Positions 7,567 to 17,100 of a stretch of 64,000 nucleotides of DNA are shown here, one piece after another. The first letter of the stretch is position 1; the number at the start of each line of letters is the position of its first letter. Origin of the DNA: Paenibacillus pabuli NBRC 13638. Lineage in GTDB: Bacteria; Bacillota; Bacilli; Paenibacillales; Paenibacillaceae. The notes below the pieces were generated by a model. That model was not told the origin of the DNA and searched no databases. It was given only the letters and a program-made list of their open reading frames with translations. The DNA lies in assembly GCF_001514495.1 (NCBI RefSeq), contig NZ_BCNM01000022.1, positions 1-64,000 of the forward strand. Reading direction: 5' to 3'. The position numbers and the translations under genes are program-made.

Positions 7567-8652
7567 GACGGAATAATAGCCTTAAACTTATTTTTAGTAG
7601 CCGTATTTATAGGTCTGACCGCCTTTTTCGTTGGAGCGGAATTTGCAATTCTGAAAGTACGGATGTCCCAAGTCGATCAGCTGATCCTGGAAGGGAACAA
7701 AAAAGCGGTATTGGCCAAAAAAGTGGCTCAAAATCTAGATTATTATCTATCTGCGTGTCAATTGGGTATCACAATCACGGCTCTTGTATTGGGTGCATTG
7801 GGAGAACCTACTGTTGAGAAAATGCTGCATCCCCTGTTTGAGCGACTGGAAGTGCCAGCAGCCTTGTCTACAGTGCTCTCTTACGGGATTGCCCTCGCGA
7901 TCATCACGTTCCTGCATGTCGTTATCGGGGAATTGGCACCAAAAACACTGGCGATTCAGTTTGCCGAGAAGATGACACTTATGCTGGCACCACCGCTGTA
8001 CTGGTTTGGCAAGATCATGAATCCGTTCATTTACGCGCTGAATGGGGCTGCCCGTCTATTGCTTGGCATCTTTGGTATAAAGCCTGCCGGTCATGATACG
8101 GTTCACTCTGAAGAGGAATTGAAGCTGATCATGGCACAAAGTTATGAGAGTGGGGAGATTAATCAGACGGAGCTGGACTACCTGAAGAACATTTTTGCTT
8201 TTGATGAGCGTCTGCTCCAGGAGATTATGATCCGCAAAGAAAAAATCGTCACGCTGGACAAAGAAATGCCGCTCAATCGTATGATTGAGATTCTACAGCA
8301 GCATGAATATACACGTTTCCCTGTGATCGAAAGGGGAAATTCGGATCAATTCGTTGGATTTATCCATACCAAAGAGATGCTTACAAGTGTTGCCGCAGGT
8401 CGGGCATTTAACATGGATACCTATATACACGACATGTTGAAATTTTCGGAGTTATCGCCAATTAAGGATGTTTTGGTCCAGATGCAGCAGAGTCGTTCCC
8501 ATATCGCTGCGGTGCATAATGCAGCGGGGGAAACGGTTGGTCTGGTTACGATGGAGGACATTCTTGAAGAAATTGTTGGGGATATTAAGGATGAGTATGA
8601 TAGCCATGATCTGGTTCAACCGCCAAAGCGATTAAAGTTAACTAAAGCCTAA
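7564..8652 (+). CDS. CNNM/HlyC-type membrane protein lacking the CorC_HlyC tail
   Basis: A 362-residue paralogue of the preceding protein. It keeps the CNNM membrane domain (LDYYLSACQLGITITALVLG, FLHVVIGELAPKTLAIQF) and a CBS pair, ending shortly after VTMEDILEEIVGDIKDEYD. The C-terminal CorC_HlyC domain present in the 445-residue neighbour is absent; the frame ends in a basic tail, PKRLKLTKA, with no sign of a recent frameshift. The TTG start is fixed by an upstream in-frame stop and by the shared leader. A terminator follows. It may be a regulatory or differently tuned partner in cation transport. Confidence 0.88.
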   Translation: MDGIIALNLFLVAVFIGLTAFFVGAEFAILKVRMSQVDQLILEGNKKAVLAKKVAQNLDYYLSACQLGITITALVLGALGEPTVEKMLHPLFERLEVPAALSTVLSYGIALAIITFLHVVIGELAPKTLAIQFAEKMTLMLAPPLYWFGKIMNPFIYALNGAARLLLGIFGIKPAGHDTVHSEEELKLIMAQSYESGEINQTELDYLKNIFAFDERLLQEIMIRKEKIVTLDKEMPLNRMIEILQQHEYTRFPVIERGNSDQFVGFIHTKEMLTSVAAGRAFNMDTYIHDMLKFSELSPIKDVLVQMQQSRSHIAAVHNAAGETVGLVTMEDILEEIVGDIKDEYDSHDLVQPPKRLKLTKA

Positions 8653-8706
8653 CACGACTTTTGAGGATCGATGCTGGGTGGCGGGAAATAAACAAGATCA
8701 AGGAAG

Positions 8707-8739
8707 GCGGGTTTCCGAGTAATCGGGAACCTGTTTTTT
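8707..8739 (+). terminator. terminator after second CNNM gene
   Basis: GGTTTCCGA pairs with TCGGGAACC through one wobble around GTAA, followed by TGTTTTTT. This is a classic intrinsic terminator. Confidence 0.85.
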
Positions 8740-8851
8740 GTTAATGAAGGGAGCTCTAGCTATGGCGCAGCAGGGTGAAGAGCGATAATATCTTTATTTT
8801 AAAACAAAAGCTTGCATATTGACCGAGAATGAATTAATATAAATTTAAAGA

Positions 8852-8867
8852 ATCTTAATTTAAAGAT
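8852..8867. promoter_or_regulatory. candidate MhqR-like operator
   Basis: ATCTTAATTTAAAGAT is an inverted repeat (ATCTT and AAGAT) about 75 bases before the dioxygenase start. Its length and outer bases resemble the B. subtilis MhqR site, which has ATCTC and GAGAT arms. A related ATCTTAAT plus AGATAATTAACAAAATG arrangement occurs before the hydrolase gene near 20.6 kb. Confidence 0.45.
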
Positions 8868-8943
8868 AAATAACAAAATGCAATGCATAACCAACTGCCA
8901 AATATAACAATGCTACGAATAAAACCAAAGGGAGTGGAGATTA

Positions 8944-9894
8944 ATGTTCAGAACTTCAGGGATCCATCACGTTACGGCTTTTGTAGATGACGCACAGAAA
9001 AATGTTGATTTTTACGCAGGTGTATTGGCACTGAGACTGGTGAAAAAAACAATTAACTTTGATGCACCGGATGTATACCATCTGTATTATGGCAATGAGG
9101 ATGGGGCACCGGGCACTATTATCACATTCTTCCCGCAGCAAAATGCCAGAAGAGGTGTGATCGGCTCAGGACAGACTGGTGTAACGGTATATGCCATTCC
9201 GATGGGCAGTCTGCCATTCTGGAAAGAACGTCTGACTTCCTTCGATATTCCATTTGAAAATAAAACCAGATTTGGCGAGCAGTACATTCGCTTCTTCGAT
9301 AAGGGCGGCCTATTGCTCGAATTGGTCGAGCGTGAAGGAGGTCAACCAAGTCAATGGGCTTTCAATGGTGTACCGACTGAACATGCGATCAAAGGCTTTG
9401 GCGGGGCTGTATTATTCAGCCATGTACCTGACAAAACAATGGATGTGCTGACAACGATGCTCGGTCTGGAGCAGGTTGGAGAAGAGGATGGAATCATTCG
9501 CTTGCAGGCGACTGGTGACATCGGTCAACTGATCGACATTCAATCGACGGGAATCCAGCGGGGGATTGGCGGAGCAGGTACGGTTCACCATATTGCATGG
9601 CGTGCAAAAGATTATGTCGAGCATGAACAAATGCAGCAGGATCTTCAAAAAGCAGGATACCATCCTACGCCGGTCATTGACCGCCAGTACTTCAACGCCG
9701 TCTATTTCCGGGAACCGGGAGGTATACTGTTTGAACTGGCTACGGATCCTCCAGGATTCGCACGGGATGAACCACAGGAGAGCATGGGTCAGAAACTGAT
9801 GCTGCCTGAATGGTATGAACCACAGCGTGAGCAGATTGAACAGCTGCTTCCACCTATTCAAGTACGTGAATGGAAAGGAGAGTCCAAATCATGA
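8944..9894 (+). CDS. ring-cleaving dioxygenase, MhqA/MhqO-like (VOC family)
   Basis: A 316-residue protein with two vicinal-oxygen-chelate modules, the glyoxalase/extradiol dioxygenase fold. Metal-ligand candidates are in TSGIHHVTAF at the N terminus, GTVHHIAWRA near residue 220 and the final FREPGGILFELATDPPGF. In Bacillus such proteins (MhqA, MhqO, MhqE) are induced by hydroquinones and catechols and are thought to open the ring. The start ATG is preceded by GGAGATTA. It overlaps the next gene by ATGA, forming an operon with a carboxylesterase, as in the Mhq system. The exact substrate is unknown. Confidence 0.85.
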   Translation: MFRTSGIHHVTAFVDDAQKNVDFYAGVLALRLVKKTINFDAPDVYHLYYGNEDGAPGTIITFFPQQNARRGVIGSGQTGVTVYAIPMGSLPFWKERLTSFDIPFENKTRFGEQYIRFFDKGGLLLELVEREGGQPSQWAFNGVPTEHAIKGFGGAVLFSHVPDKTMDVLTTMLGLEQVGEEDGIIRLQATGDIGQLIDIQSTGIQRGIGGAGTVHHIAWRAKDYVEHEQMQQDLQKAGYHPTPVIDRQYFNAVYFREPGGILFELATDPPGFARDEPQESMGQKLMLPEWYEPQREQIEQLLPPIQVREWKGESKS

Positions 9895-10514
9895 CTACTA
9901 CCAATACAATGAAACATATTTATAAAGCAGGTGCACAACCGGATGCCCCTACACTGCTGCTGCTGCACGGGACAGGTGGAACGGAGAATGATCTGGTAGG
10001 GTTGGCCGAGATGATCGCGCCAGGAGCAGGTATTCTGGGTGTGCGTGGTAATGTATCCGAAAATGGAATGCCCCGTTTCTTCCGCCGTTTGGCGGAAGGG
10101 GTGTTTGACGAAGAAGATCTCATTGCGCGGACAGCAGAACTGGGTTCATTTGTGGATGCGGCTGCTGTAGAGTATGGCTTTGATCGTGCCAATGTCTTCG
10201 CACTGGGCTATTCCAACGGTGCTAATATCGCAGCAAGTCTGATCTTCCATCAGGCTGACGTATTCAAAGGAGCCATTCTGCACCATCCGATGGTACCGCT
10301 GCGCGGTCTTGAACTGCCGGATCTGAAGGGACTGTCTGTATTTATCGGAGCTGGAGAGAATGATCCAATCGTGCCAAAACGCGAAACGGATGAACTTGCT
10401 TCACTTCTGAGTGGAGCAGGCGCAGGCGTTCACATGCACTGGGAGCGTCAGGGTCATCAGTTGACCCGTACGGAGGCGGAAGCCGCCGCGGCTTGGTTTA
10501 AGAACCAAGGCTGA
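9891..10514 (+). CDS. carboxylesterase/phospholipase family hydrolase, MhqD-like
   Basis: A 207-residue alpha/beta hydrolase of the phospholipase/carboxylesterase family. It shows the oxyanion-region LLLHGTGG near residue 19, the nucleophile elbow GYSNG (catalytic Ser), a late GENDPIVP region for the acid and GHQLT for the histidine. The ATG at 9891 overlaps the dioxygenase stop (ATGA) and has AAGGAG about ten bases upstream. Pairing with a ring-cleaving dioxygenase copies the MhqD-type gene context of Bacillus quinone detoxification; the role is inferred from that. Confidence 0.83.
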   Translation: MTTTNTMKHIYKAGAQPDAPTLLLLHGTGGTENDLVGLAEMIAPGAGILGVRGNVSENGMPRFFRRLAEGVFDEEDLIARTAELGSFVDAAAVEYGFDRANVFALGYSNGANIAASLIFHQADVFKGAILHHPMVPLRGLELPDLKGLSVFIGAGENDPIVPKRETDELASLLSGAGAGVHMHWERQGHQLTRTEAEAAAAWFKNQG

Positions 10515-10542
10515 AAATCTGACTCACTGCCTAAATAATTCT

Positions 10543-10594
10543 TTGAAAAGGGATGCCCCGTTAGTCATGTAAATGACGAGGGACACCCTTTTTG
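10543..10594 (+). terminator. terminator related to the purH-purD palindrome
   Basis: AAGGG...CCCTT with an inner GTCAT/ATGAC hairpin, followed by TTTTTGG. It shares GTCAT..ATGAC and GGGACACCC with the palindrome at 3864-3912, so the two seem to be copies of one terminator-like element. Confidence 0.75.
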
Positions 10595-10683
10595 GTGTTT
10601 ATACAGGTTCACAACCCGAGCACACGCTATGAGTGCCAATTTTCACAGGTCTACGTTTTTATGAATCAGAGCGACACTATGCC

Positions 10684-10737
10684 TTGTCCTAAAGAGTGGA
10701 ATAATCTATAATCAAGTAATTGATAATCATTTTCAAT
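10684..10737 (+). promoter_or_regulatory. promoter with overlapping Fur box
   Basis: A -35-like TTGTCC (10684-10689) and a perfect -10 TATAAT (10707-10712) are separated by 17 bases. Immediately downstream, at the expected start point, lies ATTGATAATCATTTTCAAT (10719-10737), a 19-base inverted repeat with one mismatch that matches the 7-1-7 Fur consensus (TGATAAT-N-ATTATCA) at all but one position. This predicts an iron-repressed transcript running to the right over the micro-ORF at 10782. Confidence 0.65.
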
Positions 10738-10781
10738 TAGATTCGGTTTATGATGACGATGCGTGTAATCAGGAGGGGAAG

Positions 10782-10814
10782 ATGAAGCCTAACCATAGCC
10801 CTGGGGGCTGGTAG
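10782..10814 (+). CDS. 10-codon micro-ORF downstream of Fur box
   Basis: The sequence AGGAGGGGAAG followed by ATG encodes MKPNHSPGGW and then TAG. The Shine-Dalgarno match is one of the best in the window. An 11-codon frame from 10750 (begins MMTMRVIRR) ends in a TGA that overlaps this ATG. The codons AGCCC-TGG-GGGCT form a perfect small hairpin inside the ORF. It could be a leader peptide for ilvA, 118 bases further on, or part of a Fur-regulated small RNA. No homologue was recognised. Confidence 0.4.
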   Translation: MKPNHSPGGW

Positions 10815-10931
10815 CACCTGCTGTTGCTGTCGTCAAACAGTGAGTACACTATCTAATAACAAAAGTGATACAATAAAAAGAAAAAGCAATGCTTGCATTG
10901 CCAACCAAGATAAGCGGAGTGTGGAGAAGAG

Positions 10932-12224
10932 ATGAAACCAGTGGAACAAGAGCCAACGGGAACTACAAATCCCGGCCGTGCCAGTGTTGGCATGGAAGAT
11001 ATCGTGCGCGCACATCATGTGCTGCGTGAAGTCATTGTAAGAACGCCGCTGCAGCGGGACGCTGTATTGTCGGCCAAATATAACTGTAACGTATATCTCA
11101 AAAGGGAAGACTTGCAAGTGGTACGTTCATTCAAAATTCGCGGTGCGTACAACATGATTCGCAGTCTGACTCCGGCAGAGATGGAGAAAGGCATTGTCTG
11201 TGCCAGCGCAGGAAACCACGCACAGGGCGTTGCTTTTTCCTGTAATGCGCTAGGCATCCACGGCAAAATCTTTATGCCGAGCACGACTCCCAACCAAAAG
11301 GTAAAACAGGTGCGCCGGTTTGGTGGAAATAATGTTGAGGTTGTGCTTACGGGCGATACGTATGACGATGCTTATGAAGAAGCAATACGTACGTGTAATG
11401 AACAAGGCATGACATTTATCCATCCATTCGACCAACCAAAGATTATTGCGGGCAATGGTACGGTAGCGATGGAAATCATGGAGAGCCTGGATGAGAATGC
11501 GGACTACATGTTTGTTACGATTGGCGGCGGCGGTCTCGCTGCTGGAGTCGGAACCTATATGAAGACGGTCAGTCCGGAAACACGTATCATTGGTGTAGAG
11601 CCACTTGGCGCGGCTTCCATGAGTGAAGCCATGTTCCGTAAGCAGGTAGTCACGCTGGATGATATCGATAAATTCGTGGACGGTGCTGCGGTAAAACGCG
11701 TGGGTGACCTGACCTTCGATATCTGTAGTGGCACGCTGGATGACATTGTGAAGGTACCAGAAGGTAAAGCCTGCACCACCATTTTGGAGTTATATAATGA
11801 AAATGCCATTGTTGTGGAGCCTGCCGGTTCTTTGGCGGTTGCTGCACTGGAGCAGTATCGTGAGCAGATTGCAGGCAAGACCGTTGTTTGTGTAATCAGC
11901 GGTGGGAATAATGACATCGACCGGATGCAGGAAATTAAGGAGCGTTCATTAATCTACGAAGGTCTTAAATATTATTTCATGGTTAATTTCCCACAGCGTG
12001 CGGGAGCTTTGCGTGAGTTCCTTGAGGAAGTATTGGGACCGAATGACGACATTGCCCGTTTTGAATATACGAAGAAGACTGATAAGGAAAACGGCCCTGC
12101 CTTGGTAGGCATCGAGTTGATGTACAAGGAAGATTACCAGCCGCTGATTGAACGCATGAATCGCAAAGGCCTCGCGTATACGGAGCTGAACAAAAATCTT
12201 AATCTGTTCAACATGTTAATCTGA
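10932..12224 (+). CDS. ilvA: threonine ammonia-lyase (biosynthetic threonine deaminase)
   Basis: IlvA is a PLP enzyme that converts threonine to 2-oxobutanoate, the first step of isoleucine synthesis. The 430-residue protein has the PLP lysine in VRSFKIRGAYN (Lys68), the glycine loop TIGGGGLAAGVGTY, the SAGNHAQG motif and a C-terminal ACT-like regulatory region (YFMVNFPQRAGALREFL onwards). Length resembles the short B. subtilis type. A ribosome site GTGGAGAAGAG precedes the ATG. No T-box is visible upstream; the 417-base upstream region instead holds the Fur-box promoter and micro-ORF. Its stop overlaps the next start (TGATG). Confidence 0.94.
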   Translation: MKPVEQEPTGTTNPGRASVGMEDIVRAHHVLREVIVRTPLQRDAVLSAKYNCNVYLKREDLQVVRSFKIRGAYNMIRSLTPAEMEKGIVCASAGNHAQGVAFSCNALGIHGKIFMPSTTPNQKVKQVRRFGGNNVEVVLTGDTYDDAYEEAIRTCNEQGMTFIHPFDQPKIIAGNGTVAMEIMESLDENADYMFVTIGGGGLAAGVGTYMKTVSPETRIIGVEPLGAASMSEAMFRKQVVTLDDIDKFVDGAAVKRVGDLTFDICSGTLDDIVKVPEGKACTTILELYNENAIVVEPAGSLAVAALEQYREQIAGKTVVCVISGGNNDIDRMQEIKERSLIYEGLKYYFMVNFPQRAGALREFLEEVLGPNDDIARFEYTKKTDKENGPALVGIELMYKEDYQPLIERMNRKGLAYTELNKNLNLFNMLI

Positions 12225-12826
12225 TGAATCATTCCCATGTGAAGTCGGACCGTAGGGAGACACAACCTCTGTTGAGACCTGCTCGCAAAGAAGATGCAGC
12301 ACAAGTCATTCCTCTGCTCTATCAGGCGATTGGTGATATTGCCTATGCTCTGGCCGGTGAAGAGGACCATGAGAAGGCGATGCAGATTTTGCAGCAATTT
12401 TATGTGCAGGAAGACAATCGGATCAGTTATCGCAATATAACGGTAATGGAGCAGAATGAGCAGGTCGCGGGAATCCTGGTAGCGTATGATGGCGGAGAAG
12501 CGGACATTCTGGATCAGCCGATTCTGGATCGGCCTGGTCGGAGTACAGATAAGAAATATACGTTGGTCAAAGAAACCCGTCCGGGGGAGTATTATCTGGA
12601 TACTTTATCGGTAAGCGAAGCATATCAGGGGCAGGGGATCGGCAAGGCGTTGATGGCTGCTTTTGAGCAGCGTGGCCGAGAACTTGGACACTCGCAGGTG
12701 TCTCTCATTGTAGAACGTGACAATGGCCGGGCCTTGATGTTATACGAACGGCAAGGGTACACCAAAGATGATGTGATTGTAATTGCCGGACATGAATATC
12801 ATCATATGGTCAAGCCAATTCTATAG
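12224..12826 (+). CDS. GNAT family N-acetyltransferase
   Basis: A 200-residue acetyltransferase of the GNAT fold, with the acetyl-CoA loop in YQGQGIGKALMAAFEQR near residue 130 and the family end NGRALMLYERQGY. Its ATG overlaps the ilvA stop, so it is probably co-translated with ilvA. The substrate cannot be told. A bidirectional hairpin terminator follows. Confidence 0.82.
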   Translation: MNHSHVKSDRRETQPLLRPARKEDAAQVIPLLYQAIGDIAYALAGEEDHEKAMQILQQFYVQEDNRISYRNITVMEQNEQVAGILVAYDGGEADILDQPILDRPGRSTDKKYTLVKETRPGEYYLDTLSVSEAYQGQGIGKALMAAFEQRGRELGHSQVSLIVERDNGRALMLYERQGYTKDDVIVIAGHEYHHMVKPIL

Positions 12827-12883
12827 TTCTTAACTCTGAGTTAGCCTGGAGAAGGACATTCAATTCATCGATAGAATCCAAAG

Positions 12884-12924
12884 AAAACCGACATGGGAGC
12901 GAATCCTATGTCGGTTCTTTTGCG
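12884..12924. terminator. bidirectional terminator
   Basis: AACCGACAT-G-GGA pairs with TCC-T-ATGTCGGTT (13 bases with one wobble) around GCGAA. It is followed by CTTTT on the plus strand and by TTTTCTTT on the minus strand, between convergent genes. Confidence 0.8.
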
Positions 12925-12952
12925 TTCATTAGGTGGTTAATATCATGAAGCA

Positions 12953-13918
12953 TTAGTAGCCGGCATTCGCCCCGGTCGGAACATTCTGTTCCAGCCATTT
13001 CTCCACCGCTGCTGTTTTCTCATACTTCGCTTCCTTCACCACATCCATAAAGGCATCCAGCTTGGTGAGGAATTCGCTATCGACCGATGCAAGACGCTGT
13101 AAAACGCCGTTGTAGCCTCTCTGAGCGTTCGCAACCATTTTGTTCGTGTCATAATCAAACAGCGGTGTGTTGTTCAGCCCATAAAAGGTATACAGGGTAT
13201 AACTGTTCAACAGATCCTGCACCTGTTTAGCCCGATTCGATTTCGGATGCAGCTCCAGGAATCTTTCCTGGCTGAGTGCTCGATGGAGAATTTCCTGATA
13301 GCCAATGACCAGAGCTCCGTCATCCGCAGGCAAGTTCTTCGTTTCCTTCGTCATGATAAAGATGTAGCTTGAGATATCCTCAGTAATATCAGAGGTATAT
13401 TTCACGAGTGCCGCATAATTCATAATGGGGTAGAGGGAGCCTTCGAGCATGACGAGGCGATAGCCGCTGTCACGGGCTTCTTTTAGCAGTGCACGCAGAT
13501 CGGAGTCCTGGGTACGCTCCATGAGTTTGGTGAAGCTGTCGTTCGCTTGATATGCCTTGAGCATCTTATCCTGAACGTTTGGCACGAGCAGACGGTCCGT
13601 CATGGCGGTTAGAGCCTTCAGGCGTGCATTCTCCAATTGGAGCACCATGAGGGTAGCGTGATGCGTTGTTACTTTTTTGATATTGGATTCCAGATAAGTG
13701 TCAGCGGCGGGTAAGCCGTTCTTTTTTTGGAGCATGGACTGAAATGTTTTATATATGGTGGTTGAACTGCTGGTGGTTACTTTGGCATCCGGACTTGTGG
13801 GAGCTGCAGCAGCGAGTTCAGGTGTGGCCGCAGTTCCTGTGACGATTGCAGCAAGGGCAGCGAGGGTGATGTAGAAACGCAGCCCTTTACGCTGGCCTGA
13901 TCCATCTGTTGGTGTCAT
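12953..13918 (-). CDS. exported protein of unknown function
   Basis: A 321-residue protein with a clear signal peptide: a short polar and basic start (MTPTDGSGQRKGLRFY), a hydrophobic core TLAALAAIVTG and an Ala-rich cleavage region ending AAAAPTS. The mature part is mostly helical, with no motif that I recognise. GGGAGG lies upstream of the ATG. Function is unknown; export across the membrane is the only safe statement. Confidence 0.75.
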   Translation of the reverse strand: MTPTDGSGQRKGLRFYITLAALAAIVTGTAATPELAAAAPTSPDAKVTTSSSTTIYKTFQSMLQKKNGLPAADTYLESNIKKVTTHHATLMVLQLENARLKALTAMTDRLLVPNVQDKMLKAYQANDSFTKLMERTQDSDLRALLKEARDSGYRLVMLEGSLYPIMNYAALVKYTSDITEDISSYIFIMTKETKNLPADDGALVIGYQEILHRALSQERFLELHPKSNRAKQVQDLLNSYTLYTFYGLNNTPLFDYDTNKMVANAQRGYNGVLQRLASVDSEFLTKLDAFMDVVKEAKYEKTAAVEKWLEQNVPTGANAGY

Positions 13919-14178
13919 TCTGTAAACCTCCCGTAGTTTTAGAGATATTAAGGTGTTATTTCCTATACATTAACCGAAATGGGGCAGGATGTGGTTGCGG
14001 AATAATGACAAAATATTCTGTTATTTTTAACCTTTCGCAGGTAGATGATGGAAGGGTATTTCTGCGAAAATATTTTTTGTGGGATTGGAAACTTTTACGC
14101 TTATTCAAACGTCTTAGTTGTGCACAGGAAATTACAGGAATTAATGAAATTCAAAAACGAACACAATTATCTTAAATA

Positions 14179-17100
14179 ATGAAGAGAATGGGGATACTGG
14201 ATATGAAGAAAGCGGGAGGACGCCAAGTAAAAAAGGTGATGTCAGCACTGGCCGTGTCGGCCATGTTGATGTCTGCACTACCAACGTCGGTTATGGATGC
14301 AGCTGCAAGAATCAGCATATATATTAACGATGCGGAGCTGGCATCAGCACAAGCGCCTGTCATGAAGGGTGGACGCGTACTGGTTCCGTTGCGCTCCATT
14401 TTTGAAGGCTTGGATGCAACAGTAAAGTATACGAACAAAACCAAAACGATTACCGCAAGCCGGGATGATCAGGAAGTGATCCTGAAGTTGGGCTCCAAAA
14501 CGGCATACATCAACGGAGAAGCGATCTCATTGGATGTACCTGCGAATACAATCAAAGGCAATACGATGGTTCCCATTCGTTTTGTCAGTGAAGCATTTGG
14601 AGAAAAAGTATTCTGGAACTCTCGTAAACAGCGGGTAGATATCAAAACAACATCCACCCCTCCTGTGGATGAGACGAAATATGCAGCATGGAACGTTTAT
14701 GGTTCTGTATCCGGAAGCAATGGGGATGGTCGTGATCTGACCGTAAGCTTCACGCGTCCATCGTCCGAGAAAGCTGTATCCGCATATCGAATTATGCTGG
14801 TGAAAACACGTGATGTGAATAGCTTTAATGAGTCTGCGGCATCGGCTGTGCCTGCTTCAAACTATACATCCGTTACTCCAAATGGCAGTAACCCTAGACT
14901 GACGCTTAATGCACAGACCCGTGACGTGAACGGGGATCTGTTGAATTCCAATGAGACCTATCGTCTGTATGTGCTTACAGTGGGGAACAGCAGCAACAGC
15001 TACAAAAATCAGCTGGCGTGGTCTTCCCAGTCCTTGAAACTTAACAATGTGAAAACGACGGTTCAACCTGTCACGGGCCTGAAGATCGCAGATATCAGTG
15101 ACTATGGGGATGGTCGTGACCTGGAAGTGAACTTCACACAACCGAGCACCACATCCAATATTACGTATTACCGTGCTTTTGTAGTCAAGGCGAAAGACGC
15201 TTCTTCCTTCAATCTGACTGCGGCGAATAATGTGTCCAGTTCGAATTCAACCATTATATATAAAGGTAACAGCACAACAGTCAAAAGCCAGCTAAGTTCC
15301 TCAACGCGTGATACATCCGGGGAATTGATCAAAAGCGGTACATCCTATGTCGTCTACATTATGTCCGTAAGCTCCAATGCGGCAACAGCAGACAACAAAC
15401 TGTCGGCAGTATCATCTTCGCTTACGCTGGGAGTAAATACAGCAACAGCCCCTGTCATCACGTCAGTGAGAGATATTACGGATTATGGAGACGGCCGTGA
15501 TATTCAGGTGAGCTTCAACCGTTCATCGGATGAGTCCAAAGTTGCTAATTATCGAATTTTCGTAGTTCGCAACTCGGTATCCAGCAGCTTTAACCTGACT
15601 ACGGCGAGCAATCTGTCTTCGAGCTTGTACTATACTGTGAACAAAACAGGCAACAACATTACAACCACACTGCCATCCTCCATGAAGGATACCAGTGGTT
15701 ATAACGTAACGAATCTGCAGGATTACCGGATCTATGTGATGGCAGTGGGTAATCAGCAGAATGGATATACCAATGCGCTGTCTTTCTCGTCAGGGCAGTT
15801 GAGACTGACAACGAATAGTAATGCTGGAGTCGCAAGCAACATCGGCGTGGCTGATGTGAGTGACTACGGCGATGGGCGTGACTTGAAGGTTTCGTTTACG
15901 AAAGCTTCAGATGAATCCAATGTGTCTGCGTATCGGGTGTATGTAGTGCGTTCCAACATTGCAGGCAGCTTCACGCTGAGCGCGGCTAATGCATCGAATA
16001 ATTATTATCAGGTGAACAAGACGGGTGGAAATCAGTCCTTTACTCTTCCTAGCAATGCGGTCGATACCAGTGGTTACAGAATTGCTAACAATGTAGGCTA
16101 TCGTGTATTTGTCCTGTCGGTAAGCACAAGCGGGAACTCCAGCCAGAACGCGCTGTCCTCGTATTCTTCACAGATTACGTTAACACAGAACGCCACTGCA
16201 GCGGCTCCGACCAGCGTGACTGCAGCAGACATCGGAGATAATGGAGACGGTCGTGATTTGCAGGTGACATTTAATAGATCGTCTAATGAGGCGAATGTTT
16301 ATCATTACCGTGTTTTCGTAGTCAAAACTGGGAACTTGAGTGGGTTTGATTTGGCAGAAGCAAATCGGAACTCAAACTTTAAGGTTGTAAATAAAGCTAG
16401 CGGAAGCGGAAATTATACGTTGACTTTAAATGATGTAAAAGCAACAGATGGTACAAATATTCGCAATGATGAAAACTATCGTATATTTGTGCTCGCAGTA
16501 AGCAATACAGGCAACTCTTCCAACGTGCTGTCGACAGCGTATGCTGACATTAAATTGTCTGTAACGAGTGCCGTTGGAGCAGTTAAAATCACCGATGTAG
16601 AAGTTAAAAATGAAGAACAGGCAGCTGGAGATGCAACGGATGTGACTTTGCGATATACAGAACCTGCTTCCAAAGTAGGAATTGGACGTTATGTTGTAAT
16701 GATTGCCCCGACTGGAAGCGCATTTGATCTCAGTATGGCGAAGAACATTGCATCAGCTAAAAATAGTAGATCTGTAGGGATAAATGGAAGCCCGGCCTTA
16801 CTGTCAAATGCTCTGTTTGATATCAACGGTCAGAAAATTGAAGCAGGTAAATCGTACACTGCTTATATTTTATCGGAATCTTCAGACAACAAACGTGATT
16901 CCAGTCTGGCTTCATCGTCTGAATTCACGATTAATGGCAAGAAACAGGCACCAGTGCCTGTTGAAAAAGCTACTGGTGTGACAGCAACAGCAACTACTTC
17001 TTCAATTGATGTCAGCTTCACCAAGCCGGCAAGCGAAACTGGAATTGCACGCTATGATATTTACATTGTCAAAGATACGAGCAACACACTCGATAACGGT

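Noticed and set aside
10620..10931. T-box leader for ilvA
   Set aside because: No T-box consensus or specifier-loop layout seen; the region holds a Fur box and micro-ORF instead.
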